This document shows, piece after piece, positions 47,427 through 57,700 of a DNA stretch of 64,000 nt. Position numbers and translations under genes: made by a program. The stretch's first letter is position 1. Each line of letters begins with the position of its first letter. The notes below the pieces were generated by a model. It was not told the DNA's origin. It saw only the letters and a list, made by a program, of their open reading frames with translations, and searched no databases. The DNA comes from Gilliamella sp. Pas-s25 (GTDB lineage Bacteria; Pseudomonadota; Gammaproteobacteria; Enterobacterales; Orbaceae): the NCBI RefSeq assembly GCF_009795885.1, contig NZ_WTEV01000001.1, positions 62,001 to 126,000 on the forward strand, given 5' to 3'.

Positions 47427-47696
47427 ATGTCTCTAACTGTAGAAACTAAAGCGAAAATTGTTGCTGAATATGGTCGTGATGCTAAAGATACTGGTTCAAC
47501 TGAAGTTCAAGTTGCTCTTTTAACTGCACGTATTAATGATTTACAAGGTCATTTTTCTGAGCACAAAAAAGATCACCATAGCCGTCGCGGTCTATTACGT
47601 ATGGTGTCTAGCCGTCGTAAATTATTAGACTATTTACGTCGTAAAGATATTGAACGTTATAGCCAATTAATTAAAAAGTTAGGTTTACGTCGCTAA
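47427..47696 (+). CDS. rpsO: 30S ribosomal protein S15
   Basis: Primary-binding 16S rRNA protein of the 30S platform. The start at 47427, with an AAGAGG ribosome-binding site, gives 89 residues including the initiator Met, the standard length; the longer upstream frame is a leader artefact. The sequence is almost wholly conserved: [47 protein letters not shown], ending in KKLGLRR. It is followed by an intrinsic terminator and then pnp, as in enterics. Confidence 0.98.
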   Translation: MSLTVETKAKIVAEYGRDAKDTGSTEVQVALLTARINDLQGHFSEHKKDHHSRRGLLRMVSSRRKLLDYLRRKDIERYSQLIKKLGLRR

Positions 47697-47712
47697 TTCA
47701 TCATCTACTTGA

Positions 47713-47734
47713 AAAGAGGCTTAGGCCTCTTTTT
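47713..47734 (+). terminator. rpsO intrinsic terminator
   Basis: AAAGAGGC (47713-47720), TTAG loop, GCCTCTTT (47725-47732), then further T residues; it corresponds to the rpsO t1 terminator that partly separates rpsO from pnp in E. coli. Confidence 0.8.
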
Positions 47735-47736
47735 CG

Positions 47737-47764
47737 TTGTGAAAAATTGACACTCTGATATAAT
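47737..47764 (+). promoter_or_regulatory. pnp promoter
   Basis: TTGTGA (47737-47742), 16-bp spacer, TATAAT (47759-47764). Transcription would start near 47771, giving a leader of about 235 nt in front of pnp. Confidence 0.6.
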
Positions 47765-47831
47765 ACAGAGCTCGAAAAAATTAATATTTTATGTAAGTCA
47801 ACAAAGTAAAGATTGTATCTCATGTTTCGCG

Positions 47832-47874
47832 CGACTAATGAGAGCTCTATAATTTATAGATTTGTCATTAGTCG
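47832..47874 (+). promoter_or_regulatory. pnp leader hairpin, candidate RNase III site
   Basis: CGACTAATGA (47832-47841) pairs perfectly with TCATTAGTCG (47865-47874), and the inner CTATA/TATAG words extend the stem. E. coli pnp has a leader duplex cut by RNase III, after which PNPase represses its own translation; position and shape here fit that role. Further small hairpins (GCAGCATAATGCTGC near 47939) lie downstream. Confidence 0.5.
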
Positions 47875-48004
47875 TGACAGTGAAATAATCTTTTTGTTGA
47901 ATTTATCCCCACATTGTTGAAGAGAGTATCAATAAGTGCAGCATAATGCTGCTTCCTGTCGAAATATCAAACTTCAACATAATAAATAACAAGAGGACAT
48001 TATT

Positions 48005-50119
48005 TTGTTTAATCCGATTCATCAAAAATTTCAATATGGTCGTCATACTGTTACTTTAGAAACAGGTATTATGGCTCGTCAAGCAACGGCAGCTGTTATG
48101 GTTAATATGGATGACACCGCTGTATTTGTTACCGTTGTTGCCAATAAAAAAGTGAAAGAAGGTCAAGACTTCTTCCCACTAACAGTTAATTACCAAGAAC
48201 GTACCTATGCTGCTGGGCGTATTCCTGGTGGTTTTTTTAAACGAGAAGGTCGCCCAAGTGAAGGTGAAACCTTAATTGCACGTTTGATTGACCGTCCACT
48301 TCGCCCATTGTTCCCAGAAGGATTTGTTAATGAAATCCAAATTATTGCAACCGTTGTTTCAGTTAATCCTGATGTGAGCCCAGACTTAGTTGCTATGATC
48401 GGTGCTTCTGCTGCGCTTTGCTTATCAGGTGTGCCATTCCATGGGCCTATCGGTGCTGCGCGTGTCGGCTTTATCAATGATGAATTTGTCTTAAATCCAT
48501 CTGTGAAAGAGCTTGCAACAAGTCGTTTAGATTTAGTGGTTGCAGGAACTAAAAGTGCAGTATTAATGGTTGAATCTGAAGCTGATTTACTGACTGAAGA
48601 TCAAATGTTAGCCGCAGTAGTATTTGGTCATGAACAACAACAAGTTGTTATTGATAATATCAATGAATTTGTAGGAAAAGCCAATTGTGAAAAATGGGAT
48701 TGGGTAGCGCCAGCTAAAAACGAAGTGCTATACAATGCCATTGTTGAACTCGCAAAAGAGCGCCTAGGTGAAGCTTATCGTATAACCGAAAAACAAGCGC
48801 GCTATGCTCAAATTGATTTAATCAAAGAAGAAGTATTAGCCGCACTAAAAGAACAAAATGAAGAATTAGATGAAAACGAAGTTATCAATATCATCGTCGA
48901 TTTAGAGAGCCAAATTGTTCGTAAGCGTGTTATTGCCGGCGAACCTCGTATTGATGGTCGCGAAAAAGATATGATTCGTGCGCTTGATATCCGTACAGGT
49001 GTTTTACCAAGAACGCATGGTAGTGCTTTGTTTACACGTGGTGAAACCCAAGCATTAGTTACTGCAACTTTAGGGACAGAGCGTGATGCTCAGATTATTG
49101 ATGAATTAACGGGTGAATATACTGAACGTTTCTTACTTCATTACAACTTTCCACCCTATTCTGTTGGTGAAACAGGCATGGTTGGATCACCAAAACGCCG
49201 TGAAATTGGTCATGGTCGTTTAGCTAAACGTGGTGTTGCAGCTGTAATGCCAAGTCGTGAAGAATTTCCATACACTGTCCGCGTTGTGTCAGAAATTACC
49301 GAATCAAATGGTTCATCTTCAATGGCTTCTGTTTGTGGGGCTTCACTTGCACTAATGGATGCTGGCGTGCCAATTAAGTCATCGGTTGCTGGTATTGCAA
49401 TGGGGCTGGTAAAAGAAGGCGAGCAGTTTGTGGTATTGTCAGATATTCTTGGTGATGAAGACCATCTTGGTGATATGGACTTTAAAGTAGCAGGTACGCG
49501 TGAAGGCGTTAGTGCATTACAAATGGATATCAAAATTGAAGGTATCACTAAAGAAATTATGCAAGTGGCACTTAATCAAGCGAAAGGTGCACGTTTACAC
49601 ATTTTAAGTGTAATGGAACAAGCAATTAATAAACCTCGTCAAGAAATATCAGAATTTGCACCACGTATTTATACGATGAATGTAAATCCTGATAAAATCC
49701 GCGATATTATCGGTAAAGGTGGCGCAACTATTCGAGCCTTAACCGAAGAAACAGGAACAACTATTGAAATCACTGACGATGGTACAGTTAAGATTGCCGC
49801 TTCAGATGGTAATAAAGCGAAAGATGCCATGGCGCGTATTACTAATTTAGTTGCTGATGTCGAAATTGGTAAAATTTATGCAGGAAAAGTAACTCGAATT
49901 GTTGATTTTGGTGCTTTTGTCTCTGTTATTGGCGGAAAAGAGGGACTTGTCCATGTTTCTCAAATTGCTGATCATCGAGTCGAAAAAGTGGCTGATTATT
50001 TAAAAGTAGGTCAAGAAGTGAATGTGAAAGTACTCGAAATTGATCGCCAAGGCAGAATCCGTTTAAGCATGAAAGATGCTGTTGAGTCGACAGTAGACGT
50101 TGCTCCGACTGCAGAATAA
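48005..50119 (+). CDS. pnp: Polyribonucleotide nucleotidyltransferase (PNPase)
   Basis: 3'-5' phosphorolytic exoribonuclease of the RNA degradosome, also active in tRNA and small RNA metabolism. The 704 residues compare with 711 in E. coli. It starts at a TTG with a good AAGAGGA site; a UUG start is also used by E. coli pnp. Two RNase PH domains ([40 protein letters not shown]-type [12 protein letters not shown]), a KH domain ([20 protein letters not shown]) and an S1 domain ([15 protein letters not shown]) are intact. It is followed by nlpI after 36 bp. Confidence 0.98.
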   Translation: MFNPIHQKFQYGRHTVTLETGIMARQATAAVMVNMDDTAVFVTVVANKKVKEGQDFFPLTVNYQERTYAAGRIPGGFFKREGRPSEGETLIARLIDRPLRPLFPEGFVNEIQIIATVVSVNPDVSPDLVAMIGASAALCLSGVPFHGPIGAARVGFINDEFVLNPSVKELATSRLDLVVAGTKSAVLMVESEADLLTEDQMLAAVVFGHEQQQVVIDNINEFVGKANCEKWDWVAPAKNEVLYNAIVELAKERLGEAYRITEKQARYAQIDLIKEEVLAALKEQNEELDENEVINIIVDLESQIVRKRVIAGEPRIDGREKDMIRALDIRTGVLPRTHGSALFTRGETQALVTATLGTERDAQIIDELTGEYTERFLLHYNFPPYSVGETGMVGSPKRREIGHGRLAKRGVAAVMPSREEFPYTVRVVSEITESNGSSSMASVCGASLALMDAGVPIKSSVAGIAMGLVKEGEQFVVLSDILGDEDHLGDMDFKVAGTREGVSALQMDIKIEGITKEIMQVALNQAKGARLHILSVMEQAINKPRQEISEFAPRIYTMNVNPDKIRDIIGKGGATIRALTEETGTTIEITDDGTVKIAASDGNKAKDAMARITNLVADVEIGKIYAGKVTRIVDFGAFVSVIGGKEGLVHVSQIADHRVEKVADYLKVGQEVNVKVLEIDRQGRIRLSMKDAVESTVDVAPTAE

Positions 50120-50155
50120 AACTGTGATTCACGTCACTAGGCTAGGGGGGGAGAA

Positions 50156-51010
50156 GTGAAATTATTCAACCTGAGGACTGTATACTGCTTTTTGTTAGTT
50201 GTTATTCTTTTGTCGGGTTGTTCTCATTCTCAGCCTTTGCTGGCTGTGCCTGAGCAAGTTTCATATGATGATGAATTAAAAATTGCTCAGATCAGCCAAC
50301 AGTTATCACGAAAAGATCTTGATACTGTAACGCGAATGCAACTTATCTTTGAGCGTGGTATTGTTTACGATTCATTAGGTTTTAAAGCCTTTGCACAAAG
50401 CGATTTTTCGTATTTGTTAAATTTTAATCCAGAAATCCCTGATGTTCATAATTTTTTAGGGACTTATGCGCTTAGAGAAGGTAATTTTGATGAAGCTTTA
50501 ACATCGTTTAATACAACCTTAGAGCTTGATCCTACTTATGCTTATGCTTATTTAAATCGGGCAATTGCGTTATATCGTACAGGGCATTATCAAGCAGCCG
50601 AGCAAGATGCATTGCAGTTTTATCAATATGATGTGAATGAACCTATTAGGATTTTATGGCTTTATCTGATTGAGAAGGAGATCAACAATAAAGTTGCCCA
50701 AAATGAGCTACAAAAACGTTATGATCTGATTAATGATAAAACGATTTATAGTAGCAATATTGTTGCATTTTATTTAGACAAAATAAGTGAGTCTAAATTA
50801 ATGCAAAACCTTCAACAAGGTGCTGAAAATAATCGGCAGTTAGCCGAGCGCCTTTGTGAAGTCTATTTTTACTTAGGTAAGTATTATCAAAGTAAAGGTG
50901 ACAACGAGCGTGCCAAAATGTTATTTAAATATGCTTTAGCCAATAATATTTATAACTATGTTGAACATCAACAGGCACTCTATGAAATGAAGTTACTTGA
51001 AGAAAAGTAA
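50156..51010 (+). CDS. nlpI: Lipoprotein NlpI, TPR adaptor for Prc
   Basis: Outer-membrane lipoprotein with tetratricopeptide repeats that delivers MepS to Prc and scaffolds peptidoglycan hydrolases. It starts at a GTG preceded by a G-rich GGGGGGGAGA site. The signal peptide ends in lipobox LLSGC (Cys at about residue 22). TPR-type helices run from about residue 60 (ERGIVYDSLGFKAFAQSDFSYLL, DPTYAYAYLNRAIALYRTGHYQAAEQDA). It is 284 residues long (E. coli 294). Genome order pnp-nlpI-deaD is as in enterics, and its partner prc is in the same window. Confidence 0.96.
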   Translation: MKLFNLRTVYCFLLVVILLSGCSHSQPLLAVPEQVSYDDELKIAQISQQLSRKDLDTVTRMQLIFERGIVYDSLGFKAFAQSDFSYLLNFNPEIPDVHNFLGTYALREGNFDEALTSFNTTLELDPTYAYAYLNRAIALYRTGHYQAAEQDALQFYQYDVNEPIRILWLYLIEKEINNKVAQNELQKRYDLINDKTIYSSNIVAFYLDKISESKLMQNLQQGAENNRQLAERLCEVYFYLGKYYQSKGDNERAKMLFKYALANNIYNYVEHQQALYEMKLLEEK

Positions 51011-51368
51011 CAAGGGTCATGCCAGTTTTAAAAGTGAAAATATTGTTATAGCGTAGTTCTGATTTGCCAAATAACATATTCTCAACATTTGTAATGCAGT
51101 TAACTTTATCTTAGATTATATAAGCATTAATTAGCTTTAAATTTAAGTTGTTTCTATATCGAATAGTTGTTGAGTCAATATCGGCAGTTAGTTATTGGGG
51201 TGAGTTGTAAATTTTCAATTTAGTGAGCTGGCATAAATTTATATCTGCTTTCTTTATTTGGTTTAGCAAAAATAAGAGGAATCTTAATTGATATTGGTTA
51301 ATCATTATCAATCTTTTTGCTAACTAAATAAGCAAGCTTATATATTCAAAGTTTATAAGCGAGTTTAC
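51011..51368 (+). promoter_or_regulatory. Long intergenic/leader region before deaD
   Basis: 358 bp without a supported gene. It ends in a hairpin GCTTATA/TATAAGC (51336-51342 with 51354-51360) whose 3' arm overlaps the only Shine-Dalgarno-like bases (AAGCGAG) before the deaD ATG. E. coli deaD also has a very long, structured, cold-regulated leader. The small E. coli yrbN frame could not be recognised here. Confidence 0.45.
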
Positions 51369-53135
51369 ATGACAAAAGACGTTTCTTTTATTGACCTTGG
51401 TTTATCCGAGGATATCCTTAATGCATTAAATGATCTTGGTTTTAACAAACCATCACCTATTCAATCTGAATGTATACCTCTATTATTAGCAGGTAACGAT
51501 GTATTGGGAATGGCGCAAACGGGTAGTGGTAAAACTGCCGCATTTTCAATTCCTTTCTTGATGAATATCGATGCAAGCTTAAAAGCACCACAACTTTTAG
51601 TGCTAGCTCCAACACGCGAACTGGCTATGCAAGTTGCAGATGCTTGTTCTGAATATTCAAAATATATGAAAGGAGTAAAAGTACTAGCTTTATATGGCGG
51701 GCAGCGTTATGACGTGCAATTACGTGCGTTAAAACAAGGGCCACAAATAGTGGTTGGTACACCAGGGCGTTTGCTTGATCACTTAAATCGTAAAACACTA
51801 GATCTTTCCAATTTGAAAGGTTTAGTACTTGATGAAGCTGACGAAATGTTAAGAATGGGCTTTATTGATGATGTTGAAAGCATCATGGCAACGATACCCG
51901 AAAATCATCAAACAGCATTATTTTCAGCAACGATGCCCGCGCCAATTCGCCGTATTACTAAACGATTTATGCATAATCCTAAAGAAGTTCAAATTAAAGG
52001 TACTAAACAAACGGCACCTGATATTGACCAAAGCTATTGGCTTGTTCGAGGTATGCGTAAAAATGAAGCGATTGTTCGCTTTTTAGAAGCTGAAGATTTT
52101 GACGCAGCGATTATTTTTGTTCGAACAAAATCGGCTACTTTAGATGTGGCAGAAGTGCTTGAAAAACACGGTTATAGTTGTGCCGCTTTAAATGGTGATA
52201 TGACACAACAATTGCGTGAACAAACATTAGATCGTTTACGTAATGGTCGATTAGATATTTTAATTGCAACTGATGTTGCAGCTCGTGGTTTGGATGTTGA
52301 GCGTATTAGTTTGGTTATCAATTATGATATTACCTTAGATTCTGAATCTTATGTGCATCGTATCGGACGAACAGGTCGAGCAGGTCGAGCAGGTCGCGCT
52401 ATTTTATTTGTTGATAGCCGTGAACGTCGCTTGCTTAAAAATATCGAACAAACGATCAAAAAACCGATTCCTGAAGTTGGCTTACCATCTAAAGAGCTGC
52501 TCGAAAAACGTCGTTTAACTAAATTTACGGAGCAAGTCCAAAAACAGTTAGAGAGTAGTGATTTAGATCAATACCAAAATTTATTAGCGCAAATACAAGC
52601 CGAAAGTGGTGCTGATCTTGAAACAATTGCAACTGCATTGCTCAAATTAGCACAAGGTGAACGTCCATTGATTCTTCCACCTGATCCGGTATTTAAGCCA
52701 TCACGCGATAGTCGTGATCGAGATAATCGTGGTGGTGAGCGCCGTCTACGAGGAGATAACCGCGAAGCACCAAAGCGTCGTGAACGCCGAGATGTGGGTG
52801 ACATGGATATGTACCGTATCGAACTAGGTAAAGAAAACGGTGTTGAAGTGCGTCATATTGTTGGAGCAATTGCTAATGAAGCCGATATTAGTAGCCGTTA
52901 TATTGGTAATATCAAGCTTTATGATACTTATTCAACCGTTGAGTTACCAAAAGGCATGCCGAAAGACATATTAAAACACTTTGAAAAGGTAAGAGTGCTT
53001 AATCAACCAATGAAGATGAGCCTAGTTAATGGCACAATGTCCGAACCTAAGCGAGGTCGTAAAGGTAATAAATCTGATACATCTGATAAAGGATTTGCTA
53101 AAAAACGAGGTCGTCCTTCCGCTCCTAAATTTTAA
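51369..53135 (+). CDS. deaD: Cold-shock DEAD-box RNA helicase DeaD (CsdA)
   Basis: RNA helicase for 50S assembly, mRNA decay and translation at low temperature. The 588 residues (E. coli 629) include the Q motif ([13 protein letters not shown]), motif [13 protein letters not shown] box [12 protein letters not shown] motif LFSATMP and the [15 protein letters not shown] motif VI. The dimerisation region and RNA-binding domain follow ([39 protein letters not shown]). The Arg/Gly/Asp-rich spacer and C-terminal tail are shorter than in E. coli. A strong terminator follows. Confidence 0.97.
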   Translation: MTKDVSFIDLGLSEDILNALNDLGFNKPSPIQSECIPLLLAGNDVLGMAQTGSGKTAAFSIPFLMNIDASLKAPQLLVLAPTRELAMQVADACSEYSKYMKGVKVLALYGGQRYDVQLRALKQGPQIVVGTPGRLLDHLNRKTLDLSNLKGLVLDEADEMLRMGFIDDVESIMATIPENHQTALFSATMPAPIRRITKRFMHNPKEVQIKGTKQTAPDIDQSYWLVRGMRKNEAIVRFLEAEDFDAAIIFVRTKSATLDVAEVLEKHGYSCAALNGDMTQQLREQTLDRLRNGRLDILIATDVAARGLDVERISLVINYDITLDSESYVHRIGRTGRAGRAGRAILFVDSRERRLLKNIEQTIKKPIPEVGLPSKELLEKRRLTKFTEQVQKQLESSDLDQYQNLLAQIQAESGADLETIATALLKLAQGERPLILPPDPVFKPSRDSRDRDNRGGERRLRGDNREAPKRRERRDVGDMDMYRIELGKENGVEVRHIVGAIANEADISSRYIGNIKLYDTYSTVELPKGMPKDILKHFEKVRVLNQPMKMSLVNGTMSEPKRGRKGNKSDTSDKGFAKKRGRPSAPKF

Positions 53136-53142
53136 TGATATG

Positions 53143-53168
53143 ACCTCTGCCGTCTGGCAGAGGTTTGT
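53143..53168 (+). terminator. deaD intrinsic terminator
   Basis: ACCTCTGCC (53143-53151), GTCT loop, GGCAGAGGT (53156-53164), then TTTG; a strong GC-containing stem just after the deaD stop. Confidence 0.75.
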
Positions 53169-53284
53169 TCATTAGTAGTTTGTTGTTATATCCTGCTAAC
53201 ATTTATTCAGAAAACTAATTATATGGCTGGTAGGAATACTTCGGGTTGTTTACACTTCATGATGAAAATAATCATCTAAAAAGC

Positions 53285-53720
53285 TCATAAAACGTTTTAC
53301 CTGTAATCGCTTAAACTTTTAGTTTTCTATCTTTTGAATGACTCATTATTTGCGGATTATGGCACATCGCCATTAAAGTACGTATTACGCTTTTGACTTA
53401 CCCATTTATTTTAGGGCTGGTTGGTTTTGTGTATTTCTAATGGATACGATGGCGAGCGCACGTTTTAACCAATGAACGATGGCAAAGTCTCAATTTATCC
53501 CGAAACGGTATAGAATCCTGAATATTTTTTACAAAAAATATAACCTAAAAGGTGAATAGTTGGGTAAATATCCGATAGTGAGCACGCAACTCATCTAGAA
53601 AATGATGCTATCTGTTCTTGTGTTTTATATTCAATAGCAGTCATGTTATTGAATGTTTAATGAGATCTTTCAGTGCGATAAATAGTTGGACGATTAGCCA
53701 TAAATATAAAGTAGTTAGCC
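53285..53720 (-). pseudogene. Decayed IS relic with transposase C-terminus, copy 2
   Basis: Related along its length to 23030-23470. On the minus strand the recognisable transposase tail reads NNMTAIEYKTQEQIASFSR, corresponding to NNIIPIEYKTLKQAA of copy 1, with a frameshift immediately upstream. Shared non-coding blocks include CGAAACGGTATAGA (53501) and TTTTCTATCTTTTG. More decayed than copy 1. The rest of the 53169-53985 gap shows no gene. Confidence 0.55.
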
Positions 53721-53985
53721 AAATCAGAGACGTGATTTTTTATAGTATAAACACCGTATCGCTTGTTTGGGGGAGACGGCGTTATACAGTCGATTTTCAA
53801 ATTACGGTAAACAACGCGAATAATTCCGATATATGACTTAAAAACTCAATCAAAATTTGTTAAAGCGGTTAGTTATCGAGTTATTATAAATAACAAAACT
53901 AAAACAAAACAGAGTTAGCACTTTGCCCTAAGTGATGATAGAGAGTATACTACTAGCAATATTAATGGCTAAACAGAGGTGTAGC

Positions 53986-54282
53986 ATGACAGATTCTTTA
54001 AACAAATGTAAAGCAAACGAAACAGCAGCATGCTGTTGTGTGGATGTTGGTACAATAATTGACAACGAAGATTGTAGCGCTGAATATGAGCGTGTTTTTG
54101 CGACAGAATCTGAAGCTCAACAAAAGTTGGCATCATTAACACAAGCCGCCAAAGATGTTGAAACCGAGCCTTGCAAAATTGAAAGTAATATTGAAAAAAT
54201 TAATGATGGTTTTAAATTATCAGTAAAATTCACTTTTTGCTGTGGTGCAGAATCCATGATTTTTCAATTAAAATTACGTTAA
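53986..54282 (+). CDS. yfcZ: YfcZ/YiiS family Cys-rich small protein
   Basis: 98 residues from the ATG at 53986 (AGAGGT ribosome-binding site); an upstream in-frame ATG at 53932 would add residues without similarity. It matches E. coli YfcZ (94 residues): NETAACCCVDVGTIIDNEDC, the acidic helix ATESEAQQKLASLTQAA, EPCKIES, and the C-terminal TFCCGAESMIFQLKLR. The CCC and CC clusters suggest metal or redox chemistry, but the function is unknown. sixA follows 10 bp downstream. In E. coli fadI and fadJ lie between these genes. Confidence 0.9.
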   Translation: MTDSLNKCKANETAACCCVDVGTIIDNEDCSAEYERVFATESEAQQKLASLTQAAKDVETEPCKIESNIEKINDGFKLSVKFTFCCGAESMIFQLKLR

Positions 54283-54292
54283 TTAAATATTG

Positions 54293-54751
54293 ATGAAAGT
54301 TTGTATTATGAGACATGGTGAAGCAGGATTTTCTGCTTCATCCGATTCAAGTCGAACATTAACAGATTATGGTATTATTCAGTCAAATCAAGCTGGAATA
54401 TGGCTTAAACAGCAGGATTATCAATTTGATTTTGGCTTAGTGAGTCCTTATCTCCGAGCACAACAAACATTGACTGAATTATCATCGCATGTTCATGTTG
54501 AAAAAGTTGAAACTAATCAATTTTTAGTGCCCGGTGGTAGCCCATCTCATATTGTTGACGTATTAACATTATTGTTAGCTGATGGGGTTGATAATGTGAT
54601 CGTGGTGTCGCATTTGCCATTGGTGGGATATTTAGTTAATGAACTGTGCCCGCAAGTTTCTCCGCCTATGTTTCCTACTGCTGCCATTGCTTGTATTAAT
54701 TTATTGCCAGACTCTGCAGGAAAGCTTGAATGGTTTCATCAAGTGGAGTAA
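54293..54751 (+). CDS. sixA: Phosphohistidine phosphatase SixA
   Basis: Histidine-phosphatase-superfamily enzyme that dephosphorylates His in phosphotransfer proteins (ArcB HPt, and in E. coli NPr of the nitrogen PTS). The ATG at 54293 gives 152 residues (E. coli 161); a TTG one codon upstream is ignored. The catalytic RHG motif lies at residues 7-9 (IMRHGEAG), with SPYLRAQQTL and the second His in VVSHLPLVGYLVNELCP. The gene end overlaps the recB start by 22 bp. Confidence 0.94.
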   Translation: MKVCIMRHGEAGFSASSDSSRTLTDYGIIQSNQAGIWLKQQDYQFDFGLVSPYLRAQQTLTELSSHVHVEKVETNQFLVPGGSPSHIVDVLTLLLADGVDNVIVVSHLPLVGYLVNELCPQVSPPMFPTAAIACINLLPDSAGKLEWFHQVE

Positions 54752-57700
54752 AAAAACTCAATCTTTTTGATTTACCTTTAACTGGTCGAACCTTAATTGA
54801 AGCATCGGCTGGAACAGGTAAAACTTATTCACTTGCCTTTATTTACTTAAGATTGTTACTTGGTATCGGTCAAAATAGTTATCCAAGACCTTTAGAAGTT
54901 AACGAAATTCTGGTTGTTACTTTTACTAAAGCTGCAACTCAAGAACTACGTTCCCGAATAAGAAAAAATATTCAAGAATTGCGAATTGGACTGCTACAAG
55001 GGCAGCATCAAGATCCGATTTATCAACAACTGATTGAGTTAATTGATGATCAAAAATTAGCAATACAACGGCTAACAGATGCTCAACAATCAATGGATGA
55101 TGCGGCAATTTATACTATTCATAGTTTTTGTCAGCGTATCTTAACTAGCCATGCGTTTGAGTCTGGCGTTTTATTTGAACAAAAGCTAATTTCTGATGAA
55201 TCTCAACTGAAATTAAGGGTAACACAAGAGTTTTGGCGTCACTACTTTACGCCACTTGATAAACAGCTTGCTTATTTAGTACTTGCAACATGGCAAGATC
55301 CAACCGCTTTATTAAAAGATATCAATCCTTATTTAAGTTTGGAACTTAACAATACTAACAAGGTAAATCCAGATATTGGTACAACAATTAAGGCATTTTA
55401 CCAACAAAATTTTGAAAGAATTGAAAGTGTCAAACAGTCTTGGTTAGCCTTGTCTGATGAATTAGTCAATATCATTACGCAATCAGGTGTTAGCAAACAA
55501 TCTTATAGTAGCCGACATTTACCCAATTGGGTAATTAAAGTATCAGCATGGGCTAATAGCGCAACTCACACGTTTGAATTACCAGATGAACTTAAAAAAT
55601 TTAAGCAATCGGTATTAATCGAAAAGACAAAAGAAGGAAAGAGCGCACCTTGTCATTTTGTCTTTGAACAAATTGATGATCTATATTCACAACCGCTTGA
55701 CTTACGTAGCCAAATCTTAATGGATATTGTCAGTGTGATTCAACAAGGGCTCTATAGCGAAAAAAGCAAAAATGGCGAAATGAGCTTTGATGATCTTATA
55801 GGGCAACTTAATCGCGCATTACAAGCAAAAACAGGTGAAAGATTAGCGCAAAGTATTGCGTCAAAATACTGCGTTGCTTTGATTGATGAATTCCAAGATA
55901 CCGATCCCACGCAGTATCAAATTTTTAACCGTATTTATGATAACCAACGGCTAGATCGAGGTTTACTATTTATTGGCGACCCAAAGCAAGCGATTTACAG
56001 CTTTCGAGGGGCTGATATATTCACTTATCTAAAGGCTAAACAATCGACTGGAGAAAATTATTTTACCATGGATGTCAACCATCGTTCATCAGCTGCGATG
56101 GTTAAAGCGGTTAATCAATTGTTTGCTAATTGCAATAATCCATTTATATTTGAAGATATTCCTTTTTTACCCATGGAGGCAGCAAAACGCAATCAGCAAA
56201 AGTTTTTGCAAGTTAACAACCAAGAGTTTGCAGCATTAACTGCTTATTTACTGCCTGATGATATCGCTAACAATACAGATTATCAAGAACATATAGCAAG
56301 CTGTTGTGCTAATCAAATTGTGACTTTATTGTCTAATTCGACAATGTTAATTGATAATGAACAACAGCAACGACCTGTAACTACAGCTGATATTGCGATC
56401 TTAGTGCGCACTGGGCGTGAAGCCGAAATTATTCAACAAAAATTAGCTAATTGTGGCGTTAAAAGTGTCTATTTATCAAACCATAGTAGTGTCTTTTCTT
56501 CAATAGAGGCAAAAGATGTATTGAGCCTATTGCAAGCTGTCTTAATGCCTGAAAACGAAACAATGCTCAAGCTTGCATTAATGACCTCGCTATTAGGGCA
56601 AACCATGACTGAACTTGAACAAATCACTGATGATCAAGATAAATGGGAAAGTTTAGTGGAAGAGTTCAAACAATACCAAGCAATTTGGCAATACTATGGT
56701 GTGTTAGTTATGTTACGCCGAATGATGAAAAAACGTCATTTAGCTGAAAATATTTTAGCTCGCCAAGATGGTGAACGAATATTAACTAACTTAATGCATT
56801 TAGGTGAATTACTCCAAGAAGCGTCAAATGAATTAGATAGTCCACATGCGTTAATTCGCTGGTTGACAAAACAAATCGTTAGTCCCGACCCTAATTTAGA
56901 AAATCATCAGCAACGCCTTGAAAGTGATGAAAATCTGGTGAAGATTATTACCATTCATAAATCAAAAGGGTTGGAATTTCCGATTGTTTGGTTACCATTT
57001 ATTTCGATGTGTCGTGCGTCGGACAGTCAATTTTATCATGATAAAGACAATGACTATCAGCTAACTTATGCATGGTTACTGACTGATGAGATCAAGCAAC
57101 AGATAGAAAACGAACGTCTTGCCGAAGATTTACGATTATTGTATGTAGCCATGACCCGTTCGGTTTATCATTGTAGTATTGGGCTTGCCTCGTTGAAGAA
57201 AAACCAATCAGCGATTAATCATTTATTAAAAAGTGAATTACGATCAATTGCAAGTATAGCTAATCTGGTTGATGTTCAACTACCAATTGATAGCCAGCAG
57301 TATATTCCCCAAATTTTGCCAAACCAATCCTTATCGGCTAATGCGTTTTCACGTAACCTCTCGAGTGATTGGCGGGTCACAAGCTATACTGAGTTACAAA
57401 AACACAATCATACAGTATCGACTTACAATCCCGATATTATTAATGATTGGGATGAACTCCAACTTGAATCTGCTAGTGCTCCGTCAACTGATATACAATA
57501 TGATATCCACCACTTTCCGAAAGGGGCATATGTGGGTACATTAATGCACAGCATTATGGAAGAGATCACACCAGATAATCTTGATGAATTATGTAATCAA
57601 ATGGTAAAAAAACTCAATTTAGAGCCAGCATGGAGTGGTGTAGCAACAAATTGGATGCAACAAGTATTGACAACACAACTGCATGAGCCAAATTTAATAT

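Noticed and set aside
47748-47764. TTGACA followed closely by TATAAT upstream of pnp
   Set aside because: The two hexamers are too close together (5-6 bp) to form one promoter; the TTGTGA at 47737 gives correct spacing.
49210-49548. 112-residue minus-strand frame within pnp
   Set aside because: Antisense shadow of a highly conserved coding region.
51290-51330. Short frame after AGAGGA upstream of deaD as a yrbN equivalent
   Set aside because: Only an ATT/TTG start and about 11 codons; no recognisable similarity.
53618-53836. 72-residue open frame on the + strand
   Set aside because: Opposite strand to the transposase remnant in the IS relic, no ribosome-binding site and no family resemblance.
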